Shown here piece after piece: positions 9,278-17,848 of a DNA stretch of 64,000 nt (positions are counted from its first letter, which is position 1; every line of letters starts with the position of its first letter). Origin of the DNA: Pirellulales bacterium (lineage in GTDB: Bacteria > Planctomycetota > Planctomycetia > Pirellulales > JAICIG01); assembly GCA_035533075.1 (NCBI GenBank), contig DATLUO010000097.1:1-64000 (forward strand), written 5' to 3'. The translations under genes and the position numbers were made by a program. The notes under the pieces were generated by a model that searched no databases, had not been told where the DNA came from, and saw only the letters and a list, made by a program, of their open reading frames with translations.

Positions 9278-10882
9278 TCAGAACTGGTATTTCAGCCCCG
9301 TGGTGATTCCCTGCAACCAGAAGTCGGTGATCACCGACTGGAATTGTGGGGACGCGGGGCCGGTCAATTGTCCGGGCGGGAACTGGGAAGGATTGATGTG
9401 CAGGTCGACCTGGTTGGCCGGCCGGGCCACGCGGCTCCAATACACGACTGTGTATCCGAATGTGGCGCTCAGGCGTCGGGTGAACCGGTATTCGAAAGTG
9501 ACGCCGAGCTCGGGAAGCACTCCGAAGCCACCGAGTTGGTGGCGGCCGATGTTCGTCGGCAGAGCCAACAGCCCTCCCGAAGCGATGCTTGAAGCCTGTG
9601 AAGGAAGCGTTGTGGTCGTTACTCCCTGGACCAGAACCGAAGATTGGCTGTAGCCCAGGGCGATCTTGCACAAAAGGTCGACCGACAAGCGGCCGCGGCG
9701 GCTTTGGGTGGCAATCCCAAAATCCGCTCCGTAGAAATTGTTGGAGCCCCCGAAGAAATCCGAGATGCTCGTGGCGGTCCCTACCGGGACGGCCCCCGTG
9801 GCGGAGATGGACGTCGATTGCGAGTTGACATTGATGTCTTCCGTGAACCGGGCGTAGCGGAAGCCGAAAAGGCCGTCCAGACGGTACTTCGGTTCCCGCA
9901 CTAACGCCGCGCGAAACAGCCCTCCCAGCATGTAGAACTGGTTTTTCAACCTGACATCAAGCGTGCCCGTCTCGAGCCCCGGATAGGCCACGAGTGACGA
10001 GTCTTGTGCCCCGGTTTGGGCGTTGATGAAGGGCTGTGCAAGGATGGGATTGGTTTGATCCGAGGCGTGAAATCCCGCCGACGCCGATCCCGCGGTAAAA
10101 TACGTGGCCTCGAATCCGAACTTCTGGCTAGGGGAATGCCACCAGCCAACGGTGAACCGGGCGCCCGCCCGAGTGCTCGAATTGACCATCTGATCGCCAT
10201 AGAGCAGCGTCGTGCCTTGCGCGCCGAGAACGCCGGCCTGCGCCTGAGCCGTGCCAATCGGACTTGTGGTGGCTAGGGCCGGCAGGTCGGCGCCTTTGCC
10301 CCAAAGCAGCAGGAATTCGGCACGGCCCCAGAGCCGGCCGCCGGGGGCGTACCAGGGGTCGGGCTCATATTGATCCGGCGAAGGGGCCATCTGCCACGCG
10401 GGCACGTTGTTGTCTACGTAGGGCAGTACAATCTCTTCGCCCTCGGGCAAGGCGCCTAGCACTTCCCATTCCGGCAAGTTCTGCTGAGCGACGGACCGAG
10501 CGCTTCCAGTCCTCTGGGGAGAATAGCCTGGCGTCTGCCATTCGGGCAAGTTGTCCTCGACGACGGGTCGAACAATTGCAGGCCCCTGGCGCGGCGGATG
10601 TGGCATCGGCCGTTGGCGCGAGTTGTTCTCGACGACGCGGCGGGAAACCCGATTCTCGCGCTCCATGACAAGCGGCCAGTTCTGACTTTGCCAGGGAGCG
10701 GGATCGGCAGCATCCTCTTGCACGACCGACGGCTTCGACGCGGCCCTCGTCTGCGCCGCTGCCGGCCGGTTGCCTGACAGCCATGCCGCCGCCAGCACCA
10801 CGACAACCGCGGCCCACCGCACGGCCGGCCGGGCGCCATCCGCAAACGACGTCGCGTGTCGCGAGATGCGATGGATCGTCAT
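9278..10882 (-). CDS. BBP7-family outer-membrane beta-barrel protein with N-terminal PxW repeats
   Basis: The protein is about 534 residues from the ATG at 10882; an ATG at 10903 is also possible. A signal segment (WAAVVVVLAAAWLSG, cleavage near AAAQ) precedes a linker. The linker holds four or five degenerate repeats of about 30-35 residues built on V-x-x-N-x-P-x-W, for example VVEDNLPEWQ, VAQQNLPEWE and VDNNVPAWQ. The rest starts GGRLWGRAEFLLLWGKG and is a Gly/aromatic-rich beta-barrel ending in LKYQF, a typical outer-membrane C-terminus. It looks like the BBP7 family common in Pirellulales. Its function in that family is unknown. It follows the cytochrome-porin gene on the same strand and may be co-transcribed with it. 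Confidence 0.8.
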   Translation of the reverse strand: MTIHRISRHATSFADGARPAVRWAAVVVVLAAAWLSGNRPAAAQTRAASKPSVVQEDAADPAPWQSQNWPLVMERENRVSRRVVENNSRQRPMPHPPRQGPAIVRPVVEDNLPEWQTPGYSPQRTGSARSVAQQNLPEWEVLGALPEGEEIVLPYVDNNVPAWQMAPSPDQYEPDPWYAPGGRLWGRAEFLLLWGKGADLPALATTSPIGTAQAQAGVLGAQGTTLLYGDQMVNSSTRAGARFTVGWWHSPSQKFGFEATYFTAGSASAGFHASDQTNPILAQPFINAQTGAQDSSLVAYPGLETGTLDVRLKNQFYMLGGLFRAALVREPKYRLDGLFGFRYARFTEDINVNSQSTSISATGAVPVGTATSISDFFGGSNNFYGADFGIATQSRRGRLSVDLLCKIALGYSQSSVLVQGVTTTTLPSQASSIASGGLLALPTNIGRHQLGGFGVLPELGVTFEYRFTRRLSATFGYTVVYWSRVARPANQVDLHINPSQFPPGQLTGPASPQFQSVITDFWLQGITTGLKYQF

Positions 10883-10963
10883 GGCTTTACACGTTTTTGA
10901 CATTTGCCACACTCGTCCCGGACACCGGTTCGCGCCGATTACCGCTCGCTACATGCTCACGAT

Positions 10964-12601
10964 TCAGAATGTCACCGCCCAACGAACACCGAGGATGTCA
11001 ACACTGCCAAGACTATGGGGCAGGAACCAATGTTCCTCGTTCACCATCAACAGGCTGCCGCCCGGTAGCGTCCAGTTCACGCCATAGGTGAATCGCTGCA
11101 CCGTGAAACTTCCGGTCGTGAGGGTGCTGCCGGGAGGCGGCAGCAAGCTTTGCGTCGACTGCGAGTCGTACCGTGCCAGGAAACTCATATTCCAACGCCG
11201 GGAAATCAGCGCCTCGCCTTCCAGGTATAAGCCGCCGACTCGCTCGGTGAAAATGTTGGCGGGGACGGTTCCGACCCGGCCCGAATTGCGCTGCGCGTAC
11301 TCAAACTGCACGCGTAGCCGGTCTTTCCAGCGGAATGTCGCGTCGGCCCCGAAAATAAGGTAGTTCAATACCTGGTTGGTTGGGCTTGCCGCACTCGTAT
11401 TGAAGCTTCCCCCCGTCACGGACGCTCCCAGCCGCAGGTGCTGTCCCCCGATCGTAACCCTCCCGCCGCCGGCAGGCCGATTGTTGCCATAGTACTGTTG
11501 CCGCGTGAGAACAAAGTCGACGCCGTTGGAAGACCCTTGCAGGCCGTTGACGAGGTAGGCGTCGAACGTGGCATTTGCGTTCTCCGCGATCGGTAGACCA
11601 AGCGAAAGATTCGCCCCGGTATCCGCATAGGGCATCGGCAAGACCGGAAAGCCCAAGGGGCCTGCGCTCAGGCTGGTGGCAAAGACCCGCTCGCCCATGT
11701 TGTAGATCAGGGGCATGCTCACCGTGCGGTAAACGCCGGGGTTCGACTGCTGATAAAAGGCTCCGAAGGGGACGATGAACCGCCCGGCATCGATCGCCAC
11801 GTCGGCCTCCGGCTCGCTCTGGGACGGGCGAGTACAACTACGAGACCGCAGATACTTGGTGATGTCGAACCGGACCGCGGCCTCGACCAGGTCGAGTTTG
11901 GCCTCGTTATGGCAGGTTGTGCAGGCGGTGGCCCGGGCACTGACAGGTCCATCGCCTTGCCAGGTGCCGCCGATCCATAAACCGGGGAAGAAGCCGGGAT
12001 CCTGCACGGCGTTGCCACCGCCGCCGCGCCACCAGGGAGAGAAGGTGCCCCAGAAAGAGAATGGCGACCCGGCGTCGGCCGCCGCGGTCCCGGCCTCCTT
12101 TCCCCCGTTTGCCGCTGTTTCGCCACTTGCGCTTTGGTTGCGAGACGCGAGGTAGGTGGCGATCGACTCGTGGACGTTGCCCGGAATCTCCGCATCCGGC
12201 TTGCCGGCCATGCGCCGCACGGTGGTCCGCCAGCCGGCGAGGTTCTTAGTTGCCTGCAGGGCCTTCTGAGCGTCGTGGCACGAAGTGCAATGGCGGTTGA
12301 AGGCTGTTTCGCCTGCTTGAACGACCGAGGCGTCGAAGCCCTGGCCGGAACCGCCGGTCGATTTTGTCTTCGTGCCGTCGCCGTTGCCCAGAGGGGCTTG
12401 AGAGGCGGACGCGGCGTCTGCTGCGTCGGACTGCGCCCTCTGCGGCGATGGCGCGCTTGCCCTGGCGTATCGCGAGGCCACGCCGCCGCTAGCGGCAAAA
12501 AACGGCGATCGGCTGTCGTCGTCGGCGTCCGCTCGCGGAGCAAGGAGGCAGGCCCAAAGCGAAACGACAAGCGGCGCGCAGGTGAAAGTCCGACAATTCA
12601 T
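10964..12601 (-). CDS. Di-haem c-type cytochrome fused to an outer-membrane porin-like barrel
   Basis: The protein has 545 residues with a signal peptide (VVSLWACLLAPRADA). An N-terminal cytochrome c-like region carries CTSCH at residues 105-109 and a Met in RRMAGKP at 131 that could be the distal ligand. A second haem motif, CTTCH, lies at 227-231 after a Gly/Trp-rich linker. From about residue 245 to the end the sequence alternates like a beta-barrel (DAGRFIVPFGAF, LRVQFEYAQRN, FTYGVNWTLPG) and ends in Phe (VRWAVTF). The first half resembles periplasmic cytochromes, the second a porin. This layout recalls fused cytochrome-porins such as Cyc2, which move electrons across the outer membrane. 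The homology is not tested and the electron-transfer role is inference. Confidence 0.75.
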   Translation of the reverse strand: MNCRTFTCAPLVVSLWACLLAPRADADDDSRSPFFAASGGVASRYARASAPSPQRAQSDAADAASASQAPLGNGDGTKTKSTGGSGQGFDASVVQAGETAFNRHCTSCHDAQKALQATKNLAGWRTTVRRMAGKPDAEIPGNVHESIATYLASRNQSASGETAANGGKEAGTAAADAGSPFSFWGTFSPWWRGGGGNAVQDPGFFPGLWIGGTWQGDGPVSARATACTTCHNEAKLDLVEAAVRFDITKYLRSRSCTRPSQSEPEADVAIDAGRFIVPFGAFYQQSNPGVYRTVSMPLIYNMGERVFATSLSAGPLGFPVLPMPYADTGANLSLGLPIAENANATFDAYLVNGLQGSSNGVDFVLTRQQYYGNNRPAGGGRVTIGGQHLRLGASVTGGSFNTSAASPTNQVLNYLIFGADATFRWKDRLRVQFEYAQRNSGRVGTVPANIFTERVGGLYLEGEALISRRWNMSFLARYDSQSTQSLLPPPGSTLTTGSFTVQRFTYGVNWTLPGGSLLMVNEEHWFLPHSLGSVDILGVRWAVTF

Positions 12602-12920
12602 CGTCTCATCGTTAGCTCAAAGTCCCGGTAGGATGTGTTTATCGGTTACGGCGAGTTTAACGGTTAGTCAAAATCCGCCGTGCTCCGTGAATTGGTGAAA
12701 CCGCACACTTTGGTGGGAGATTTCGTGCCATTTCGCGCTCGAGTGTCACTTAGAAGTGAGACACCCGCGAACGTCACGGCTGTGAATTGCCAGACACGGC
12801 GAGAGAAACTCGGCTTGCCTGGCACCCCCGATTCTGAAACAATCCGCGCCCCACCGGATTCCAACTCTGCGGGCAACCGTCGTCCGTCCTAACCCAACGC
12901 CTTTCCTCGGAGGCGCGACC
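12602..12920. other. Divergent intergenic region (319 bp) with a small hairpin
   Basis: This spacer separates the divergent cytochrome-porin and DUF6666-like genes, so promoters for both should lie here. An imperfect hairpin at 12743-12764 (GTGTCACTT, then AAGTGAGACAC) has no following T-run and is not a clear terminator. A GGAGG-like ribosome-binding site at 12908-12912 sets the TTG start at 12921. No convincing gene is seen: the 70-codon frames on both strands have no recognisable content. Confidence 0.5.
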
Positions 12921-14225
12921 TTGAGCCGGCACAGCCTTCATTTCTGCGTGGTCAGCAGCGCGGCACTTGTTGCTTTCATCCTCAGTGGAGACGCCGACGC
13001 GCAATACTCCCCGTCCAACCTTACGGAACCGTCTCCTTATGCGCGGCCCGGCGCGGCCGCGCTGCCCGCTCCGGCGCAGCCCTTCCAGTCCGCCCCGAAT
13101 GCCTACGGCACTGCTCCGGCCGGCGTCCAGCAACCGAGCTATCCGGCCTCCTTTGCGCCGCCCACCGGTCGCGGGCCGGCGCCGCCCGGCATGCAGCCTT
13201 ACCCGCCAAATCAAAATCAAAACGTGCAGGGCATGCCCCAGCAGGATCTCTCGCAACTCTCCTATCTGAATGGGCCGCCCGCCAACCAAGCGATGCAAAC
13301 GCCGCCGGCGGCTCCCGCTTGCACTCAGTGCCAGGACGGCTCGTGCGACAACTGCCGCGCCGGAGCCGGCGACGTTGCGGTTGGCCAGGACGGCCCGCGA
13401 TTCGGCTTCGAAGCATTGCAGCTTTTCGACACCTTTCGTGGTCCGCCCGAAGGTTCGGGGCCAAGCAATTTTGGCGAGGTGACGCGCGCGAACGCCGGCG
13501 TGCCGATCTTCGAGGCCTGGGGAATCGGCTGGCAACTGGGAGCCAGCTATGGCATTTACGACTTCAGCGGCCGACCGCCGCCCGCCACGGAAACGAGCGG
13601 CGCGCAGCAGCAGGTTTTCGTGACCACCGGCTTTTTCCGCCGCGCAAAGGAGGGCCAGCGCGCCAGCTTCGGCCTTGTTCACGACTGGATGATCAACAAC
13701 AATTACTCGCAGTACGCCGTTTCGCCCACGATCAGTCAGTGGCGCGGACAATTCGAGTGGGCGCTGAGTGGCCGGAACTCATTTGGCGTGTGGGGGACGT
13801 GGCACGACAAGAGCTTTATCCGCGACGTCCCCGACAATCACAACCAGTTTCGCGCCATCAGTCAGATCAACGCCTTTTGGCACCACAAATATGAATTCGG
13901 AGCCGACACCTGGCTCCGCGTCGGGTTGCCGGTCTCGAAGGAACTGGTAGGAAATGCGCTGGCCGGCTCGGCGATCATCGGCGCGACGGCGCAGCTGCCT
14001 CTCAATCACCAGCTTGCCCTGTATGCCAACGCCATGTATATGGCTCCCAATACGTCGGCCGGTCCGATCGGTTCGGCCAGCGACGCCTACAACGTTTCGA
14101 TGGGGATCGCTTGGTATCCGGGCCGCAACGCTCGAACCCCGACCGTCAACGGCAGCCGTTGGCTGCCCTACATGCCGCTGGGCAACAATAGCAACTTCTT
14201 GGTCGACTCCAGTCATTTCGACTGA
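12921..14225 (+). CDS. Secreted DUF6666-like protein with Pro-rich N-terminus
   Basis: The protein has 434 residues and starts at TTG 12921, chosen because CGGAGG lies 8 bp upstream and the next residues form a signal peptide (VVSSAALVAFILSGDADAQ). Residues about 30-120 are rich in Pro, Ala and Gln. A short Cys cluster follows (CTQCQDGSCDNC). From about residue 150 it changes to a beta-rich domain (FGFEALQLFDTFRGPPEGSGPSNFGE, cited in parts) with many aromatic residues, ending LVDSSHFD. This looks like the planctomycete DUF6666 family, probably periplasmic or outer-membrane-associated. The function is unknown. The family name is from memory and untested. Confidence 0.65.
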   Translation: MSRHSLHFCVVSSAALVAFILSGDADAQYSPSNLTEPSPYARPGAAALPAPAQPFQSAPNAYGTAPAGVQQPSYPASFAPPTGRGPAPPGMQPYPPNQNQNVQGMPQQDLSQLSYLNGPPANQAMQTPPAAPACTQCQDGSCDNCRAGAGDVAVGQDGPRFGFEALQLFDTFRGPPEGSGPSNFGEVTRANAGVPIFEAWGIGWQLGASYGIYDFSGRPPPATETSGAQQQVFVTTGFFRRAKEGQRASFGLVHDWMINNNYSQYAVSPTISQWRGQFEWALSGRNSFGVWGTWHDKSFIRDVPDNHNQFRAISQINAFWHHKYEFGADTWLRVGLPVSKELVGNALAGSAIIGATAQLPLNHQLALYANAMYMAPNTSAGPIGSASDAYNVSMGIAWYPGRNARTPTVNGSRWLPYMPLGNNSNFLVDSSHFD

Positions 14226-14278
14226 CCGTCGGCACGTGCGAGCCGCCTGCTTCGTAAGCTATCGACAGACAATTGTCG

Positions 14279-17200
14279 TCACGCCGCTTCGTGCCCGTCG
14301 TCGCCGGGATGCCAGTCGTCGGAGCCGCTCCAGCGCGGGCCGTCGTCATCGGGCCACGTCTCGTCTCGATCGTCCACCTCGAACAGCGGCTCGTCTTCGG
14401 CCACCAACGCCGCGTCGTCCATGTCGTCATCGACCGGCTCGTGCCAGCTCGTATCGGCGAACGGGTTTTGAAGCGGTTTGCCGCGCACGACCGATACGCG
14501 GTGCGGGCGGCCTGGCTCCACGTCGTCGTCCACCGCGGGGCGATGTTCCGCCGCGGGCCGCGGCTTTTTCCGGCGGCCCTTCCGCGGCCGCTTCGGTTTG
14601 GCCCCGGCGGTCGGCTCCTCTTCGGGCACCTCGTCGATGACTTCCACAACGTCGCCGCCGTCCTCCTCAGGCTGCCATGCGGCCGCCACCTCGTAGCGAT
14701 CTCCTTGCGGCTCCTCCGTTGAATCGGCTTTGCGCGGATAGGCCACCGTGATCGCCCCCGAATCGTCGTTGGCCGGCAGCGCGTGGACCGACACCCTCAA
14801 ATTGCGGAACAGTTGCGCCAGGTGCTCGTGGCAGGTGAATACCAGCACCTGGTGCCCCGCGTCGGCGAACTCTCGCAATACGGTCGCGGCAGCTTGGGCG
14901 CGCCGGGCGTCGAAGTTCACCAGCACGTCGTCGAGCACCAGCGGCAGCTCGACGCCGCGCCGGCCGTACACGTCGACCAGCGCCAGCCGCAGGCTCAGAA
15001 AGAGCTGCTCGCGCGTGCCGCGGCTCAGTACCTCGACCGGCAGCGAGTTGCCTTCGCCGTCGTCGACGCGCAACGCCCGTTCGCCGAGCGGCGTCCAGAT
15101 TCGCGTGTACCTTCCGTCCGTCAGGCGTGCGAGGTGTTTCGACGCCTCCTTCAACGCCTCAGGCTGTCGCTCGCTCTCATAGGTGCGGCGGACGGAGTCG
15201 AGCAGGCATTCGGTCACGGTCAGTACGCGCCAGCGTTCAACCGCCTCGCGCACCTGCTGGTCGACCGCGCCCAACTCGACCAGCCGCGTCGCCATCCGCC
15301 GATCGTCGGCCAGCGAGATCGCCTCCTGCTCGAGCCGCCCGCGCTGTTCGTGCAGCACGTGCAGCCGGTCGGTGGCCGCGTCGATCTGCCGGGCCAATTC
15401 GTCCCAACGTGCTTCCAGTCGCTCGCACTCCGGACCTTCCAACCACACGCGCAGCTCGTCTTCGCTCAAGCGGCCCGCGAGGCCGGTGGCAATGTCGCGC
15501 GAGAGGGCGTCGCGGCGGGCGACAAGCGCCAGCCGTCGGTCGTGTTCGGCCGCGCGGACCCGCAGATCGGCCTCGCCGGCGGCGTGAGCTTCGTGCAACA
15601 ACTGCTGCCGCCGCTGCTCGCCTCGGCGAACGGCCGTGGTGAGTCGCGTTTGCTGGCGGCGCAAACGGGCGGCCCGTTGTTCCAAGGCCGCGCGTTTCGT
15701 GGCCACGACTTCGTGCGCGGCCAGCTTCTGCCGCAGCTCGTGCAGCTGTTCGCTGGCCCGCCGGGCCGAAGGATGTGCCTCGATGTCGTGGAACACCTGC
15801 TTGATGCGGCCGCTCAGGGCGTCGAGATCGCGTTGACGGTCTTGCAGCTCGCTCCACCGCTCTTCATGCTGCCGCGCCAACTCCGCCAGCTTGCCGTGCC
15901 GGCCGGCGAACTGGCGGGCCTGCTTGGGCGTAAGGTTCTTCGATAAACCGGCCGACGATAACGCCTGCTCCCAGCGTCGCCGGGCTTCGCGGCTGTCGCG
16001 GTCGGCCGCCGCAACCCGCGCTGCGGCCGCTTCGGCCGCGGCCAGCGCCGCCTTGCGCTGCGAATCGACGCCCAGTAGCTCTTCTAAAGCGGCCAGTTCT
16101 TTTTCGGCCGTTTGCAAGCGGACCAGCAGCGGGCCGCCGCCGCGGGGCAACTGTGCGTCGATGGCCTCGCGCTCTTCCTTGGCCTGCTTCACCTGCGACG
16201 CCAGAATGGCCGCCTGCTTTTGGCACGCTTCGAGCTGATTGGTCGCCGAGCGGTCGAGCAGGAACTTTCCGCCCGCCGCCCCGATGGCCCCCAGTGCGCC
16301 GATTGTGGCCAGCATCCAGCCGGCTGTTCCCACCAGCGACGACGGCAAGAACATGTTGGCGAGCACCAGCACCACGCCGAACACGAACACCGAGCCGAGA
16401 GCCACCAGCACCCAGGCCGGCAAAAGCTGGCGGTCGAGCAGCAGACGCCCTTGATCGGCCAGCTCCGATTCGTGCCGGGCAAGCTGGCCCAATCGCTCGT
16501 CGAGATGTACGCGGCGCCGCAGTTGTGCGACCAAGTTGCCGGCTCGTTCCAGCGCCGGAGCGAGATCGTGATCGGAGCCGTCGCGCAGCGCGGCACGAAT
16601 CTGCTCGGCCAGCTTTTGGGCCTGCCGGTCCGACGCGGCCTGCTCGTCGTGGGCGGTCTTGGCGCGCGCTTCCGACTTTGCCAAGCCGCGCGCCGCCGGG
16701 CGAAGGCGGCCCACGATCGCCTTGCGCGCCGGTCCTTGGTCGTGCGTTTGCTTGCCGTTGAGGCCCAGTTCTCGCCGGTGCTCGGCCAACTGGTGCTCCA
16801 GCGACGTGATCTCGGCGGTGAGCTGCTCGACCTGCGTTTCCAGCGTACCGAGCCACGTCGCCTGCTCGACCAGAGCTTCGATGCGCGGCGCATGGCGGGC
16901 CAGCCGGGCGTTGAAGTCCAATGCCCGCATCTCGTCGCGCACTGTTCTGCGGGCCCGCACCAGCTCGGCGATGCGTCTCCGCCGGCCCTGCAAGGCCTCG
17001 TTGAGCACGTCCAGCCGTTCGAGGGTGCCGGGCGAAACCGCGGCCACCGGCGGCAGCTCGGCGATCTCGCGAGTCAGCTCCGCCCGTCGCCGCCACGGTT
17101 CGCGAACGGTGACCGCCGCCTCCACGGCCCTGGCGGCCAGTTCCAGGTTCTCGCGGTCGGTTTCGCAAACGGCGACCGTCGTTTCCAGCTCGGCCAGCTC

Positions 17201-17848
17201 GTGGGCGATGGCCGCCTGGCGATGCACCTGCGACCGCAATTCGTCGACGTCGTGCTGAAGCGTTTCTCGGCGGCCGAGCAGATCTCCCAGCTTGCAGGCG
17301 TTTTTGTCCGACGAAACGGTTCGCTCGCGCGAGGCTGCCAGCTCGCGGAGCACTTCGGCCAGCGTCACACCGTTCAGGCCCGTCGAAAGCTGGTAAAGGA
17401 ATTCCGACGCCGCGGAATCGCCGAGCGTGCCGAGCTCCTGCATTTCGCCCAGCCCCAGGGCGAACACGTGCTTGAACGTCGCTTCGTCGATGCCGCCCAG
17501 CAAACCGCCCAGCACATAATCGGGCTGCAAGACGCCGTCGGCCGCCACGATCCGCAATTCTTCGTGCTCGCCGCCCTTTTGAATTCGATGCCGGCTGATG
17601 GCGAACCGTCCCGCGGCGCCGGCCGCCACGTGCAGCGTGCCGCCGGGCTGGCCGCCTCGGAGCGGAGGCAAATAGCGGTGGGCGCGATCGTGCGAAAAGC
17701 CGTAGAGCATGGTCCGCACGAACTGCAAGAGCGTGGTCTTGCCCGCCTCGTTCGGTCCGTAGAAGACGGCGATCCGATCATTCAGGTTTTCGAGCTTCAG
17801 ACCGCTCCAGACCCCGAAACCATCGACTTGGGCCGAAAGAATTCTCAC
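14279..17848 (-). CDS. SbcC/YhaN-like AAA ATPase with central membrane hairpin
   Basis: The protein has 1189 residues and starts at GTG 17848, which overlaps the stop of the upstream phosphoesterase gene by 4 bp (GTGA). The N-terminus VRILSAQVDGFG leads to Walker A GPNEAGKTTL at residues 31-40. Long coiled coils follow, interrupted near the middle by two hydrophobic helices (around LVALGSVFVFGVVLVLA and GWMLATIGALGAIGAAGG). The C-terminal ABC half has signature LSRGTREQLFL, Walker B LPLVLDDVLVNFD and a His in FTCHEH. A further ~150-residue acidic and basic low-complexity tail follows. This matches YhaN, the SbcC/Rad50 relative of Bacillus that has a membrane hairpin. It should form a complex with its phosphoesterase neighbour, probably in DNA repair or DNA-end processing. 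Confidence 0.87.
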   Translation of the reverse strand: MRILSAQVDGFGVWSGLKLENLNDRIAVFYGPNEAGKTTLLQFVRTMLYGFSHDRAHRYLPPLRGGQPGGTLHVAAGAAGRFAISRHRIQKGGEHEELRIVAADGVLQPDYVLGGLLGGIDEATFKHVFALGLGEMQELGTLGDSAASEFLYQLSTGLNGVTLAEVLRELAASRERTVSSDKNACKLGDLLGRRETLQHDVDELRSQVHRQAAIAHELAELETTVAVCETDRENLELAARAVEAAVTVREPWRRRAELTREIAELPPVAAVSPGTLERLDVLNEALQGRRRRIAELVRARRTVRDEMRALDFNARLARHAPRIEALVEQATWLGTLETQVEQLTAEITSLEHQLAEHRRELGLNGKQTHDQGPARKAIVGRLRPAARGLAKSEARAKTAHDEQAASDRQAQKLAEQIRAALRDGSDHDLAPALERAGNLVAQLRRRVHLDERLGQLARHESELADQGRLLLDRQLLPAWVLVALGSVFVFGVVLVLANMFLPSSLVGTAGWMLATIGALGAIGAAGGKFLLDRSATNQLEACQKQAAILASQVKQAKEEREAIDAQLPRGGGPLLVRLQTAEKELAALEELLGVDSQRKAALAAAEAAAARVAAADRDSREARRRWEQALSSAGLSKNLTPKQARQFAGRHGKLAELARQHEERWSELQDRQRDLDALSGRIKQVFHDIEAHPSARRASEQLHELRQKLAAHEVVATKRAALEQRAARLRRQQTRLTTAVRRGEQRRQQLLHEAHAAGEADLRVRAAEHDRRLALVARRDALSRDIATGLAGRLSEDELRVWLEGPECERLEARWDELARQIDAATDRLHVLHEQRGRLEQEAISLADDRRMATRLVELGAVDQQVREAVERWRVLTVTECLLDSVRRTYESERQPEALKEASKHLARLTDGRYTRIWTPLGERALRVDDGEGNSLPVEVLSRGTREQLFLSLRLALVDVYGRRGVELPLVLDDVLVNFDARRAQAAATVLREFADAGHQVLVFTCHEHLAQLFRNLRVSVHALPANDDSGAITVAYPRKADSTEEPQGDRYEVAAAWQPEEDGGDVVEVIDEVPEEEPTAGAKPKRPRKGRRKKPRPAAEHRPAVDDDVEPGRPHRVSVVRGKPLQNPFADTSWHEPVDDDMDDAALVAEDEPLFEVDDRDETWPDDDGPRWSGSDDWHPGDDGHEAA

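Noticed and set aside
12743-12764. Hairpin as a rho-independent terminator
   Set aside because: No T-run follows, and the flanking genes diverge, so no transcript is expected to end there.
12664-12892. 70-codon frames on both strands in the 12.7 kb spacer
   Set aside because: No ribosome-binding site or family, and located in a divergent promoter region.
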